Translations under genes and position numbers: made by a program
Source: UBA2336 sp965227265
Lineage (GTDB): Bacteria; Bacteroidota; Bacteroidia; Cytophagales; Cyclobacteriaceae
Assembly: GCA_965227265.1 (NCBI GenBank)
Contig: OZ245738.1
Span: 3,658,001 to 3,722,000, forward strand
DNA length: 64,000 nucleotides
Direction of reading: 5' to 3'
The notes under the pieces: generated by a model
The model's database searches: none
What the model saw: the letters and a program-made list of their open reading frames with translations, nothing else
Told to the model about the DNA's origin: nothing
Shown: positions 24,562-33,211 of the stretch, piece after piece
Position numbering within the stretch: the stretch's first letter is position 1
Layout of the letters: the number at the start of each line of letters is the position of its first letter

Positions 24562-25500
24562 ATGAGGTCGGGGATAAAACTTTTTCTTTTTCTGCTTATG
24601 GCTGGTTCGGCATCCGCGCAATACATTCCAAAGTTTGACCTTCAAGGCCATCGCGGTGCGCGCGGACTAATGCCGGAAAATACAATCCCCGCTTTTCTGA
24701 CAGCGTTAAACAACGGTGTTACAACACTTGAACTGGATGTAGTGATCACGAAGGATGGTCAGGTGCTTGTTTCTCACGAACCCTATATGTCATCCGAAAT
24801 GTGTCTTAAACCTGATGGCACAACTATTTCACCGGAAGAGGCTTTAAAGCTCAACATTTATAAAATGACGGTTGCCGAAACCCAGCAATTCGATTGCGGG
24901 TTGAAAGCACATCCACGATTTCCGGAACAGAAAAAAGTAAAAATAACCAAGCCCTTATTGAAGGAAGTAATTGCGGCAGCTGAAGATCACATTAAAAGCT
25001 ATACGCTTTATGAAGTTGATTATAACATCGAAATCAAATCTGTAAAAGAAGAAGAGGGTAAATATCAACCGTCAGTTCAGGAGTTTTCAGAAAAAGTTTT
25101 TGAGGTTATTAATCAATACCTGCCGTTGGAGCGCGTAGTGATTCAGTCGTTTGATTTTAGAGTGTTGCAGTATTGGCATAAAAAATATCCGCACGTGAGA
25201 TTAGCCGCACTGGTTGAAAATCAAAAATCTGTTGAAGCAAATCTTAAAGAGCTAGGATTCAATCCATCGGTATATAGTCCGGACTTTATGTTGTTAAAAT
25301 CGCAGGCTGCAGTTACTGAGCTTAAGAAAAAAAAGATCCGTGTAATTCCCTGGACGGTGAATGAACCAGCAGATATGAAACGCTTAAGGGCCTGGGGCGT
25401 TGATGGCATCATCACCGATTATCCGAATCGTGCACTTGAATTAGGGATGGGTATCAAACGAGCTAATCCGCTTCCTCCGGGTGCGATACCGAAACTGTAA
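24562..25500 (+). CDS. Glycerophosphodiester phosphodiesterase
   Basis: A 312-residue exported GDPD. Signal peptide 1-19 (ASA/Q). The TIM-barrel active site is visible: H30-R31 in QGHRGARG, E39 in MPENT, E57 and D59 in TLELDV, and H in VLVSHEP. The usual C-terminal strands WTVNEPADMKRL and GVDGIITDYPNRAL are present. It hydrolyses glycerophosphodiesters to glycerol 3-phosphate and an alcohol in the periplasm. Its stop directly abuts the 3' end of the CDP-glycerol transferase-like gene on the other strand. Confidence 0.95.
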   Translation: MRSGIKLFLFLLMAGSASAQYIPKFDLQGHRGARGLMPENTIPAFLTALNNGVTTLELDVVITKDGQVLVSHEPYMSSEMCLKPDGTTISPEEALKLNIYKMTVAETQQFDCGLKAHPRFPEQKKVKITKPLLKEVIAAAEDHIKSYTLYEVDYNIEIKSVKEEEGKYQPSVQEFSEKVFEVINQYLPLERVVIQSFDFRVLQYWHKKYPHVRLAALVENQKSVEANLKELGFNPSVYSPDFMLLKSQAAVTELKKKKIRVIPWTVNEPADMKRLRAWGVDGIITDYPNRALELGMGIKRANPLPPGAIPKL

Positions 25501-26547
25501 TCAATCCGGCTTTCGCCCAAACATTTTATTGATCTTGTATCTCCTGTAAAGATTAATCCACCGTTTTTCAGGTACACCATTATTCTTAATGTAATCTTCC
25601 GCAGCAGCGATCATGCGGACAGAAGATTGCCCATCGGTATACGGATGATATTGCTGAATCGTCTTCAGACGCGCTTCTTTAAAATCATCCTTTAAAAGCT
25701 CATGATTAACAGCTTCAATAAGTTCTGAAGATGACGATACATCACGCCAGTTAATCGTTTCAGCCGTTGTTTGAATGGTAATCACGGGTTTGTTTAACAA
25801 GATGAATTCATACACAACCGAGGACGTATCACTGATCATCATGTCGGCCATGATCAGGTATTTAAGAATGTTTCGATCTTCAGCAATCAAAACGTTGCTT
25901 ACATTTTTTGCAGCAGTTTTATAGTCGTCAACAACCTGTGGATCCATCAGATCATGAAATTTGATCATGATGAAAATGTCGTCTTGTTCCGCAACCTTGA
26001 AAATTTCTTTTGATGCGGATGTTGCTGAAGTTAACGAGGGCGAGAACGTTGGCGCATAGAGCAATAATTTTTTCTTGCCGGCTTTCTGGAGCAATTGGTC
26101 ACGTTCTTTACGATAGACTTCGTGATTTTGGTATAACGGATCAAGCTTGCACCAACCGGTTTCGGTTACCTGAAAATCGCGATGCTTACGTGCAAGCTTT
26201 TGAAAGCGTTCTGTGAAGTAAGGCCCTTGCGTAAGATAGAGATCAAAATAATTTCGAATTCTGAAATGACCTTGCTTCTCACCCGCAAGACCATGAAAGA
26301 CCTGAACTTTAACTCCCCGTAAATAATGCGGTAACTCATTACCCGGAACAAATATGCTATCGCTCTTAAAATCGTAAACTTCTTTCATTGAACCCGTGAT
26401 GGCGAAATCTCCTGAAAACGGAAACTGCAAGGCAATTTTTTCAGGGATGTACCATAACACTTCATGCTGCTGTACCACAAGCGCATCGTGTAACGGCTTC
26501 AGAATACCAAAAGCGTAAGGGTTAGCACAAAAGAGAATAACCCGCAT
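25501..26547 (-). CDS. CDP-glycerol glycerophosphotransferase-like protein
   Basis: A 348-residue protein related to TagB/TagF glycerophosphotransferases. Seen: GVKVQVFHGLAGEK (the family HG motif), LLLYAPTFSP, a FIMIKFHD segment and DMMISDTSSVVYEFILLNKPVI, the conserved C-terminal SDxSS..E..KP signature. Such enzymes add glycerol phosphate or related polyol phosphates to surface polymers. Start ATG 26547 is used; a TTG just before it is not needed. It lies 8 nt downstream of a nucleotidyltransferase gene that may supply its activated donor. True substrate uncertain. Confidence 0.82.
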   Translation of the reverse strand: MRVILFCANPYAFGILKPLHDALVVQQHEVLWYIPEKIALQFPFSGDFAITGSMKEVYDFKSDSIFVPGNELPHYLRGVKVQVFHGLAGEKQGHFRIRNYFDLYLTQGPYFTERFQKLARKHRDFQVTETGWCKLDPLYQNHEVYRKERDQLLQKAGKKKLLLYAPTFSPSLTSATSASKEIFKVAEQDDIFIMIKFHDLMDPQVVDDYKTAAKNVSNVLIAEDRNILKYLIMADMMISDTSSVVYEFILLNKPVITIQTTAETINWRDVSSSSELIEAVNHELLKDDFKEARLKTIQQYHPYTDGQSSVRMIAAAEDYIKNNGVPEKRWINLYRRYKINKMFGRKPD

Positions 26548-26555
26548 CAAGAGAA

Positions 26556-27239
26556 TTAAAAGAGTTTGTTGGCGTTATCGAGATCTTCCTTGAAATCAAT
26601 TTCCATGCAGCGGAATTTTGAAATATCTATGGCGGATACTTTTAGACCATCTTTCTCAATCGCCATTTCAATGCCGCGCTCGAAGTAATCGTTATCGGCA
26701 CATTCTTCCAATCTTGAGATGAGTGTATTAATATCCTTGCTACTTACGAAGTTGATACCAACAGCTTCACCAATGCCGTTCTTGACTTTTTTGGAAAGCT
26801 CGTTAATATAACCCTGACTGTCGAGTGTATATTTTACTTCTTCATCACCAACTTTTTGCGTGTTAACACACACGAATGATTTATTGGCAACGATGGTCGG
26901 CATCAATTCTTTTATAATGTCCGAATCAAACACAACGTCACCATTAAGCCATAAAACTGGCTCACGGTGATTTTTTTTGAGTGCTTTAAGCAGGCTTTTT
27001 GAGGTATTGGTTTGATCGAACAATTGGTTGTAGATATAGGTTATATCCGGAAAGCTCTCCATGATCAAATCCTTCTTAAATCCCACTACAATATTGATGT
27101 TGTCAACATCAAAGTGATCGGTGAGGTTATCAATCTGCTGTTGCATGATGCTTTTTCCGCTCTTCAATAACGTAAGCGGTTTGGGTAACGGGTTACCCAG
27201 GCGTGAGCCTATGCCTGCAGCGAGTATAACTAATTTCAT
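26556..27239 (-). CDS. Nucleotidyltransferase (sugar- or alcohol-phosphate type)
   Basis: A 227-residue Rossmann-like NTP transferase. N-terminal signature LAAGIGSRLGNPLPKPLTLL, then LWLNGDVVFD with the metal-binding Asp, and a C-terminal CMEIDFKEDLDNANKLF that is typical of small CTP- or NTP-using enzymes such as LicC. With the CDP-glycerol transferase-like gene 8 nt downstream it could make a CDP-activated polyol or choline; that pairing is inference. Confidence 0.85.
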   Translation of the reverse strand: MKLVILAAGIGSRLGNPLPKPLTLLKSGKSIMQQQIDNLTDHFDVDNINIVVGFKKDLIMESFPDITYIYNQLFDQTNTSKSLLKALKKNHREPVLWLNGDVVFDSDIIKELMPTIVANKSFVCVNTQKVGDEEVKYTLDSQGYINELSKKVKNGIGEAVGINFVSSKDINTLISRLEECADNDYFERGIEMAIEKDGLKVSAIDISKFRCMEIDFKEDLDNANKLF

Positions 27240-27306
27240 GGTTGTTTATGAATGGTACGTAAACAGCGCGTAAAGATAGCCATATTTTTTAAGGCAACTT
27301 AGTAGA

Positions 27307-28344
27307 TTACTCCGCCTTCTCAAGCGTCAGTGTAGTGTGCCAATCAGCCGGAAGTGGTTGCTTGAAGTACATTCTGCCGAGCATGATTTTTTTATCGATA
27401 CATTTTATGTTGGCCAATGAGCTTGACGATACCGTTATCCCGGCTTCAAAGTGAATTCCTTTTAAAAGGTCAAACATTTCCAATGGAAAACCCTGCGGGA
27501 TGGAGGTAAAGGGATAGTTCAGTTTACCGTTATAATCGGTGAGCTCGCGCGGATGACCTTTTACAAACACACTATACTCGCTGGCGTAAGGCTTAAGAAT
27601 ATCATTGTAGAGCTTTATTTTTTGTACTTCACTCATATGACCGTCCTCCGAAAGCGGCTGCGTGATGAGCAGGATTTTTTTCTTACCCTCAACACAAATC
27701 TCCTCGTTCCCCATAAAAATGCGGACTATTTTTTCCAAATCCTCATCGCTGAGTTCTTGTTCCATCTTTTTGAGCTCAAGCTTCTTACCTTTTTTTACTA
27801 ATCGTTTACTTAACTTTTCAGGAAACTGAACTTCAATTTCACGAATCTCTTTATCAAGCCCTTCTCCGATCACAGTATTTAAAAGATGTTTTCTTTTGAA
27901 AGCCTGAAAATGTCCGATACGTGAAATGTAATTCCCTTCACCATCTTCCAGCATCCGAATAAAATTATTCTTATAGCGGAGAATAAAATAAGCGGGAGAA
28001 AGCCCAAGGCCAGAGAAAAGATTTATTTCTGCACTTTTTATGAACGAATCGTATTTCTGAATATCAGAATTTGATTCGACAAACTCCATCACGTTTTTGT
28101 TCCGGTTAATAACCCGCGAAAGAAATTTGCTCGTATTGATTTTCTTTGAAATTTTTACAAAAGGCACAGGGAGAACAAAATCAAAGTAGCCGCTGTCTTT
28201 TAATGGCTTGAATATTTTTTCAATGTCGGGCGTCCGATCATTAATAACAATAAGCTTTTTAGCATGCTTATCTGTCGAATAAATAATTTTTAGGATGCTG
28301 ACGTAAATCTGAAAATACGTACCGCAAACATAAACCTGATTCAT
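27307..28344 (-). CDS. GT52-like (sialyltransferase-type) glycosyltransferase
   Basis: A 345-residue protein resembling lipooligosaccharide sialyltransferases of family GT52. Supporting segments: MNQVYVCGTYFQIYVSILK at the N-terminus, ILLITQPLSEDGH, then a conserved VFVKGHPRE, and ITVSSSSLANIKCIDKK near the end. It has no membrane helix or signal peptide. The nearby CMP-nonulosonate synthetase and NeuB genes support use of a CMP-linked nonulosonic acid donor. Divergent from the HIT gene; transcribed towards the nucleotidyltransferase across a 67-nt gap. Confidence 0.75.
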   Translation of the reverse strand: MNQVYVCGTYFQIYVSILKIIYSTDKHAKKLIVINDRTPDIEKIFKPLKDSGYFDFVLPVPFVKISKKINTSKFLSRVINRNKNVMEFVESNSDIQKYDSFIKSAEINLFSGLGLSPAYFILRYKNNFIRMLEDGEGNYISRIGHFQAFKRKHLLNTVIGEGLDKEIREIEVQFPEKLSKRLVKKGKKLELKKMEQELSDEDLEKIVRIFMGNEEICVEGKKKILLITQPLSEDGHMSEVQKIKLYNDILKPYASEYSVFVKGHPRELTDYNGKLNYPFTSIPQGFPLEMFDLLKGIHFEAGITVSSSSLANIKCIDKKIMLGRMYFKQPLPADWHTTLTLEKAE

Positions 28345-28358
28345 ACCGTAGCCATCGA

Positions 28359-28388
28359 TTGAATAATGATAAAAGTAGAATAAATTTG
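28359..28388 (+). promoter_or_regulatory. Promoter of HIT-family gene
   Basis: TTG (28359-28361), 19 nt, TAAATTTG (28381-28388), exact in both elements. The TTG would otherwise be read as the start of a longer HIT protein; the promoter shows that the true start is ATG 28446. Confidence 0.7.
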
Positions 28389-28445
28389 GCTGATCCTAAG
28401 CGGCCGATTCATAAGTCTGGTTTAAACAAAATTAACAACATTACT

Positions 28446-28919
28446 ATGGCATTGATTTACAAAACCGATGACTTTACCGTAGAGGCAGTTGATAAGCCGT
28501 TAATAACCAGGCTTGATGGAGGGCATTTAACAATAACCCCCAACGTAAGAGTTGCCGATAGAACAAAGCTGTCTCCGCGACTTGCCATTGAATTTATGCG
28601 CTTAACGATGATCGTTGGCGAAGCAATGGCAATGGCTTTGAATGCCCGAGGAATAGATATTGGAAGAATTAATTATCAGGACAACGGAAATTGGGCAGTT
28701 TTTTTACCGCAAGGGCCGCATTTTCACTTGCACCTGTACGGCCGCGCGAAAAGCGCCACCATTCAGAAGTATGGCGAATCGTGCACCTTCCCGTTTATGA
28801 ACACGGGTTTTTATGATGGATACGAGCCGCTTAACGAAGGCGACCTGTTGGCAATCCGGAGAGAGATCGAGTCAATTGCTTCGACTGAACGTTTCGAAAA
28901 AGGAAACTGGAAATTATAG
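28446..28919 (+). CDS. HIT domain protein
   Basis: A 157-residue histidine-triad protein. The catalytic motif is HFHLHLY (H92, H94, H96), preceded by GGHLTITPNVRVADRTKLSP, the usual substrate loop. HIT proteins hydrolyse or transfer nucleotide monophosphates from dinucleotides or nucleotide conjugates. The C-terminal region (about 110-157) is longer than in minimal HINT proteins. Stands alone on the plus strand within the minus-strand glycan genes; a role in nucleotide-sugar turnover is possible but not shown. Confidence 0.85.
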   Translation: MALIYKTDDFTVEAVDKPLITRLDGGHLTITPNVRVADRTKLSPRLAIEFMRLTMIVGEAMAMALNARGIDIGRINYQDNGNWAVFLPQGPHFHLHLYGRAKSATIQKYGESCTFPFMNTGFYDGYEPLNEGDLLAIRREIESIASTERFEKGNWKL

Positions 28920-28924
28920 ACTGG

Positions 28925-29683
28925 CTATTCGATTCGCTTGGTAAGCTGATCGAGAACTTTATTGCGGCTGAGATAGGTTCGGATAAGCTTCAGGTCAGGA
29001 TGGAAGTCAAGCTCGGCCCAATCACTTTCCTTACACATAGAATAATGCACTTTAAATCCTTTGTCGATAATATTTTGGACCGCTTGCAGGTAGAATAAAT
29101 TTCTGTTCTGAAGATCACGTACCATATGATCCAACATGTCAACAAAAATTTTAGGTCCTTTGTTAGCATATTTAATGATCCCGATTGATTCGCCATTCGC
29201 TTCTTTGGCATCAATCTTTTTGCTCACCCTCAGAACTTCTCCGTTTTTGTGAATGACTTTCATATCATCATCATCATATTCTTTTTTCTCATCGATCACC
29301 ATCGTGATGTCGTGTGTGCTTTTCAATAAGTTGGCGATCACCTCGGGAGCAAAAATGTCATCACCGTTAATAGTTATGAAATCTCCGCTCATGTGGTAGC
29401 GCGCCATCCATACTGATAACAGATTGTTTGAGATATCAAAAAATGGATTGAACACTGTTGTTATGTTGAGATCTTTCTGATACTCTTTAACTTTCGCTTC
29501 AATCTGTTCAGCTTTAAATCCTGTAATGATGACGATGTCTTTAATATTATTTTCAGACAAGCTATGAAGTTGTGTTTCAAGCAGCGTAAATCCATTGCCT
29601 ACCTCAAGTAAGCTCTTGGGCGTATTCTTGGTTAACGGATATAAGCGTTCTCCTTTACCGGCTGAAATAATAATGGCCTTCAT
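28925..29683 (-). CDS. LicC-like phosphocholine cytidylyltransferase family protein
   Basis: A 252-residue NTP transferase with N-terminal ISAGKGERLYPLTKNTPKSLLEV, substrate-site FFDISNNLLSVWMAR, FITINGDDIF and a C-terminal DWAELDFHPDLKLI. The NNLLSVW-type segment is characteristic of LicC-like enzymes that make CDP-choline. It lies 10 nt after the LicD-like gene in the same direction, so the two form an operon able to activate and transfer a choline-type phosphate. No LicA kinase or LicB transporter is seen in this window. Confidence 0.82.
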   Translation of the reverse strand: MKAIIISAGKGERLYPLTKNTPKSLLEVGNGFTLLETQLHSLSENNIKDIVIITGFKAEQIEAKVKEYQKDLNITTVFNPFFDISNNLLSVWMARYHMSGDFITINGDDIFAPEVIANLLKSTHDITMVIDEKKEYDDDDMKVIHKNGEVLRVSKKIDAKEANGESIGIIKYANKGPKIFVDMLDHMVRDLQNRNLFYLQAVQNIIDKGFKVHYSMCKESDWAELDFHPDLKLIRTYLSRNKVLDQLTKRIE

Positions 29684-29693
29684 GCAATTAGAT

Positions 29694-30296
29694 TTAGTGA
29701 GCTGATTTTTGTTCTATGCTAAGATCGTCTTTCGTAAAATCCCAGGTTTGTTTGGGTGTCTTCCAGTCTCCATACCGCGATTGAAGATAAGCATCATATT
29801 CGGCTGGTATGCTATACAACTTATCGTTAAAACTAAAAGTTGTAAACTTCTCGTAATATTTTCGCGGTGCCGATTTTAAAACATTCTTTTCCGAAACAGT
29901 CCAATAGTATCGATCACCTGTAAGGTCTTTTATAAAGATATCCATCAGGCTGACATCTTTGAAAAAGAAAAACCGTGTGGTTTGTATTTTTAAAATCCTG
30001 GCATCACCTTTTTTAAAGTGTTCAGAATCATTTTTAATTTTCCGTACCCGTGTTCGATAGCCTTTTAACCAAAATTTCCATCGGGCACCAAGCAGTTTGT
30101 TTGTGTACGGCCGGGTTATCGTTAGATCAAGATCGTTATCCCAGGGAAGCAACCGGTTCTCACGGACAATACCGAGCAATGTTCCGCCTTCCAGCACGTA
30201 GGGTATGTTTTCAGCTTCAAGGATCTCAACCACATCGCGGAGTGCCTTTTCACCTAGTCGGGCATACTTTCCTGTGAGTTGAATGGTGCCGGCCAT
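29694..30296 (-). CDS. LicD family phosphotransferase
   Basis: A 200-residue LicD-fold protein (nucleotidyltransferase superfamily). Key motifs: VLEGGTLLGIVRENRLLPWDNDLDL near residues 34-58, with the DxDxD-like acidic group, then SLMDIFI, and FNDKLYSIPAEYDAYLQSRYGDWKTP at the C-terminus. LicD enzymes transfer phosphocholine from CDP-choline to surface glycans. It is the first gene of the LicD-LicC operon. Two TACCTTTG boxes lie upstream on the minus strand (30329-30336 and 30351-30358). Confidence 0.88.
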   Translation of the reverse strand: MAGTIQLTGKYARLGEKALRDVVEILEAENIPYVLEGGTLLGIVRENRLLPWDNDLDLTITRPYTNKLLGARWKFWLKGYRTRVRKIKNDSEHFKKGDARILKIQTTRFFFFKDVSLMDIFIKDLTGDRYYWTVSEKNVLKSAPRKYYEKFTTFSFNDKLYSIPAEYDAYLQSRYGDWKTPKQTWDFTKDDLSIEQKSAH

Positions 30297-30437
30297 GGTT
30301 GAGTTTTTGTTCGCTGTATACTTTTGCTCAAAGGTATTTAATTATGACAACAAAGGTAAAACCAGTATAAAAGATTAACCCCCTGGAGCGTTAGTGGAGG
30401 AGATTTCTCGGGCTCAGAAATTTGAAAGGGAGATTAT

Positions 30438-30445
30438 TATCTTTG
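30438..30445 (+). promoter_or_regulatory. Candidate -7 box before neuA-pseG fusion gene
   Basis: TATCTTTG, exact match to TAnnTTTG, 64 nt before the start. No TTG at the right distance was found, so only the -7 element is supported. Confidence 0.4.
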
Positions 30446-30509
30446 AAGATTGAAATGGCTGGCTATGATCTTGAGAACCCAAATGTGTCTCATGTGAACA
30501 GAGTAATTA

Positions 30510-32141
30510 ATGCAATATAATTTTCTAGTAATCATTCCGGCAAGAGGGGGTTCGAAAGGGATACCCCGAAAAAATCTGCGCCCATTGAATGGGATACCGT
30601 TGATTTCATATTCCATCAACCTTGCATTGCAATCATCTTACAAACCCGATGTTTATGTTAGCACCGATGATGCTGAAATAGCATACTTCGCGGAAAAATT
30701 TGGGGCAAAAGTTCACATGCGTGATAAAAATCTGGGCGGTGATATGGTTACGCTGGACCCTGTTATCTATGAAGCGTATTCAACGATTACGAAAGAACAG
30801 AATAAGAAATACGATTTTGTAATTACGCTTCAGCCAACATCTCCGCTGCTTACCGCGAAGTCGCTTGATGCGGCTATTGAGCAGATGGTCAATGCCCCGG
30901 AAATTGAAACAACATTATCAGCCGTTAACGATACGCACTTAACCTGGGGCAAAAATGAATCGGGCTTCTTTCCAAATTTTAAAGCGCGTGTAAATCGTCA
31001 ACAACTGCCACCGGTATATAAAGAGACGGGCGGATTTTTTATTAGTCGTGCAGCTGTTGTAGGACCAACTTCACGAATCGGAAAGAAGGTGAGCCTATTT
31101 GCTGTTCCAACACAGGAAGCGATCGACATTGATTCGTTTGAAGACTGGGCTTTATGTGAATACTTTCTGAATCGAAAAATTATTCTTTTCAACGTTTCCG
31201 GCAATCAGGAAATTGGTCTTGGTCATGTTTATAATTGCCTTACACTTGCCAATCAAATTCTGAATCACCGGGTAATTTTCCTGGTGGATAAAAAAAGTGA
31301 ATTAGCATTTTCAAAAATAGCAGAGAGTAATTTTGAAGTATACAGGCAACAAGTGGATGTATTGGAAGATGACGTTATCAAGCTCAAACCTTTCCTGGTT
31401 ATCAACGATAGATTAGATACTTCTAGAGAATCTATTGAACGATTAAAAGAAAATAACATCCTGGTAGCAAACATTGAAGACCTGGGAGAAGGCGCCCACT
31501 ATGCCGATCTTGTAATCAATGCTATCTATCCGGAAAAAGAGGCACGTCCTCTCCATTATTTTGGTCCGGATTACTTTTGCGCACGCGAAGAATTTCTGCT
31601 TCACAAAGAGAAGGAAATTGAAACCTTGGTAAATTCGGTATTGCTTTCTTTCGGAGGCGTTGATCCGTGCAACTTAACGTTAAAAGTACTTCAGGCAATT
31701 CATGCATTTTGCTTACAAGCGAATGTTAAGATAAAGGTTGTCTTGGGTCTGGGCTATAAAAATATTGATAGCCTTAAACCTTTTTCAGGTCTTGAGATTC
31801 ACCGTAATGTTCAAAGCATTTCGGATTTCATGTACGAAGCGGATATTGCATTTTCATCAGCCGGTCGGACAATCTATGAGCTGGCGTTAATCGGCACGCC
31901 TTCTATTATCCTGGCTCAAAATGAAAGAGAGATGTCACATTTTTTCGCATCTGAAAATAATGGCTTTCTTCATTTAGGGTTAGGAAAAGACGTTTCTGAA
32001 GACAAAATATTAACGGCATTTAAAGAGCTATACAATTCTTCGTCTAAGCGAATGGACATGAATAAGAAAATGAAAAAGCATAACATTCGCACGGGTCGGG
32101 AAAGAGTTATTAAATTGATTAAAGATTTGATCGAAAACTAA
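30510..32141 (+). CDS. Fused CMP-nonulosonate synthetase and PseG-like protein
   Basis: A 543-residue two-domain protein. Residues 1-225 are an acylneuraminate cytidylyltransferase (NeuA/PseF): IIPARGGSKGIPRKNLRPL, VSTDDAEIA, TLQPTSPLLTA, KETGGFFIS and AIDIDSFED. Residues about 228-543 resemble PseG, the UDP-sugar hydrolase of pseudaminic acid synthesis, a GT-B fold: EIGLGHVYNCLTLA with the candidate catalytic His, LLSFGGVDPCNLTLKVL, and SSAGRTIYELALIGTP. PseG normally has Arg three residues after that His; here it is Asn, so activity is not certain. The neuB gene follows after 1 nt. Together they point to a pseudaminic- or legionaminic-type acid. Confidence 0.88.
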   Translation: MQYNFLVIIPARGGSKGIPRKNLRPLNGIPLISYSINLALQSSYKPDVYVSTDDAEIAYFAEKFGAKVHMRDKNLGGDMVTLDPVIYEAYSTITKEQNKKYDFVITLQPTSPLLTAKSLDAAIEQMVNAPEIETTLSAVNDTHLTWGKNESGFFPNFKARVNRQQLPPVYKETGGFFISRAAVVGPTSRIGKKVSLFAVPTQEAIDIDSFEDWALCEYFLNRKIILFNVSGNQEIGLGHVYNCLTLANQILNHRVIFLVDKKSELAFSKIAESNFEVYRQQVDVLEDDVIKLKPFLVINDRLDTSRESIERLKENNILVANIEDLGEGAHYADLVINAIYPEKEARPLHYFGPDYFCAREEFLLHKEKEIETLVNSVLLSFGGVDPCNLTLKVLQAIHAFCLQANVKIKVVLGLGYKNIDSLKPFSGLEIHRNVQSISDFMYEADIAFSSAGRTIYELALIGTPSIILAQNEREMSHFFASENNGFLHLGLGKDVSEDKILTAFKELYNSSSKRMDMNKKMKKHNIRTGRERVIKLIKDLIEN

Positions 32142-32142
32142 A

Positions 32143-33201
32143 ATGAAAATCAAGGATTTTTTCTCAGCAAAACGTTCTACGCCAGGTAAGATAATTCAGC
32201 CATACATCATTGCCGAAGCAGGTGTGAATCACGAAGGCAGCATGGAGCTTGCCAAAAGACTTATTGCCGAAGCGCAGGAAGGCGGTGCAGATGCTATCAA
32301 ATTTCAAACTTACAAGGCCGATACGATTGCTTCAAAACATTCACCTTCGTACTGGGATCTTTCTAAAGAACCTACAACAAGTCAGCACGAATTGTTTAAG
32401 AAGTACGATAAGTTCTGGAAGAAAGAATTCGAAGAGTTGAAAAAAGAATGTGACCGTGCAGGCATCGAGTTTATGAGCACTCCGTTCGATGTTGAGTCAG
32501 CAACATTTCTGAATCCGTTAATGGATGCATTTAAAATATCCTCATCCGATATTACCAATAAACCGTTCATTGAATACATGGCTGCTTTTAAAAAACCGGT
32601 TATTCTTTCTACAGGCGCAAGCGAGCTGCACGAAGTACAGGAAGCGGTAAGCTGGATTAAGCCCTATGATGTGCAACTGTCATTATTGCATTGTGTGTTG
32701 AACTATCCGACAGCCGATGAAAATGCCAACCTGGGTATGATCAAAGGATTAAAATATCATTTCCCCGATCATATTATCGGATATTCAGATCATACCTTGC
32801 CGAAGGATATGAAATCACTGGAAGTGGCAACGTTGCTAGGTGCAGAAATTCTTGAAAAACATTTTAGCCACGATAAATCCCTTCCGGGCAACGACCATTA
32901 TCACGCGATGGATAAAGAAGATTTAAAAGTCTTCCGTAAGAATATGAATCGCGTAGTGGAATTGTTAGGTGAATTTGAAATTAAAAGCCTTCCGTCAGAA
33001 GCACCGGCAATTAAAAACGCGCGGAGAAGTTTGGTGGCTGCATCCAACATTGCTAAAGGTGAAAAAATTAAGAAAGAACATCTTACGTGGAAGAGACCAG
33101 CGCATGGCATCAGTCCTAAATTCATAAATGATGTTATCGGCAAAACTGCATTGGTAGATATTCAGGAAGATGACATTTTTCAATGGAATAAGCTTTCGTA
33201 A
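32143..33201 (+). CDS. N-acetylneuraminate synthase family protein (NeuB/PseI type)
   Basis: A 352-residue PEP-dependent nonulosonate synthase. TIM barrel from about 18 to 285: IIAEAGVNHEGS, ADAIKFQTYKADTIAS, GIEFMSTPFD, ISSSDITNKPF, ILSTGAS, LLHCVLNYPT, IGYSDHT and EKHFSHDKSLPGNDH carry the metal and PEP contacts. The C-terminal SAF domain (about 290-350) has the RRSLVAASNIAKGE and ITW-type segment. It starts 1 nt after the upstream fusion gene. Whether the product is neuraminic, legionaminic or pseudaminic acid cannot be read from the sequence. Confidence 0.93.
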   Translation: MKIKDFFSAKRSTPGKIIQPYIIAEAGVNHEGSMELAKRLIAEAQEGGADAIKFQTYKADTIASKHSPSYWDLSKEPTTSQHELFKKYDKFWKKEFEELKKECDRAGIEFMSTPFDVESATFLNPLMDAFKISSSDITNKPFIEYMAAFKKPVILSTGASELHEVQEAVSWIKPYDVQLSLLHCVLNYPTADENANLGMIKGLKYHFPDHIIGYSDHTLPKDMKSLEVATLLGAEILEKHFSHDKSLPGNDHYHAMDKEDLKVFRKNMNRVVELLGEFEIKSLPSEAPAIKNARRSLVAASNIAKGEKIKKEHLTWKRPAHGISPKFINDVIGKTALVDIQEDDIFQWNKLS

Positions 33202-33211
33202 GGGTACTTAC

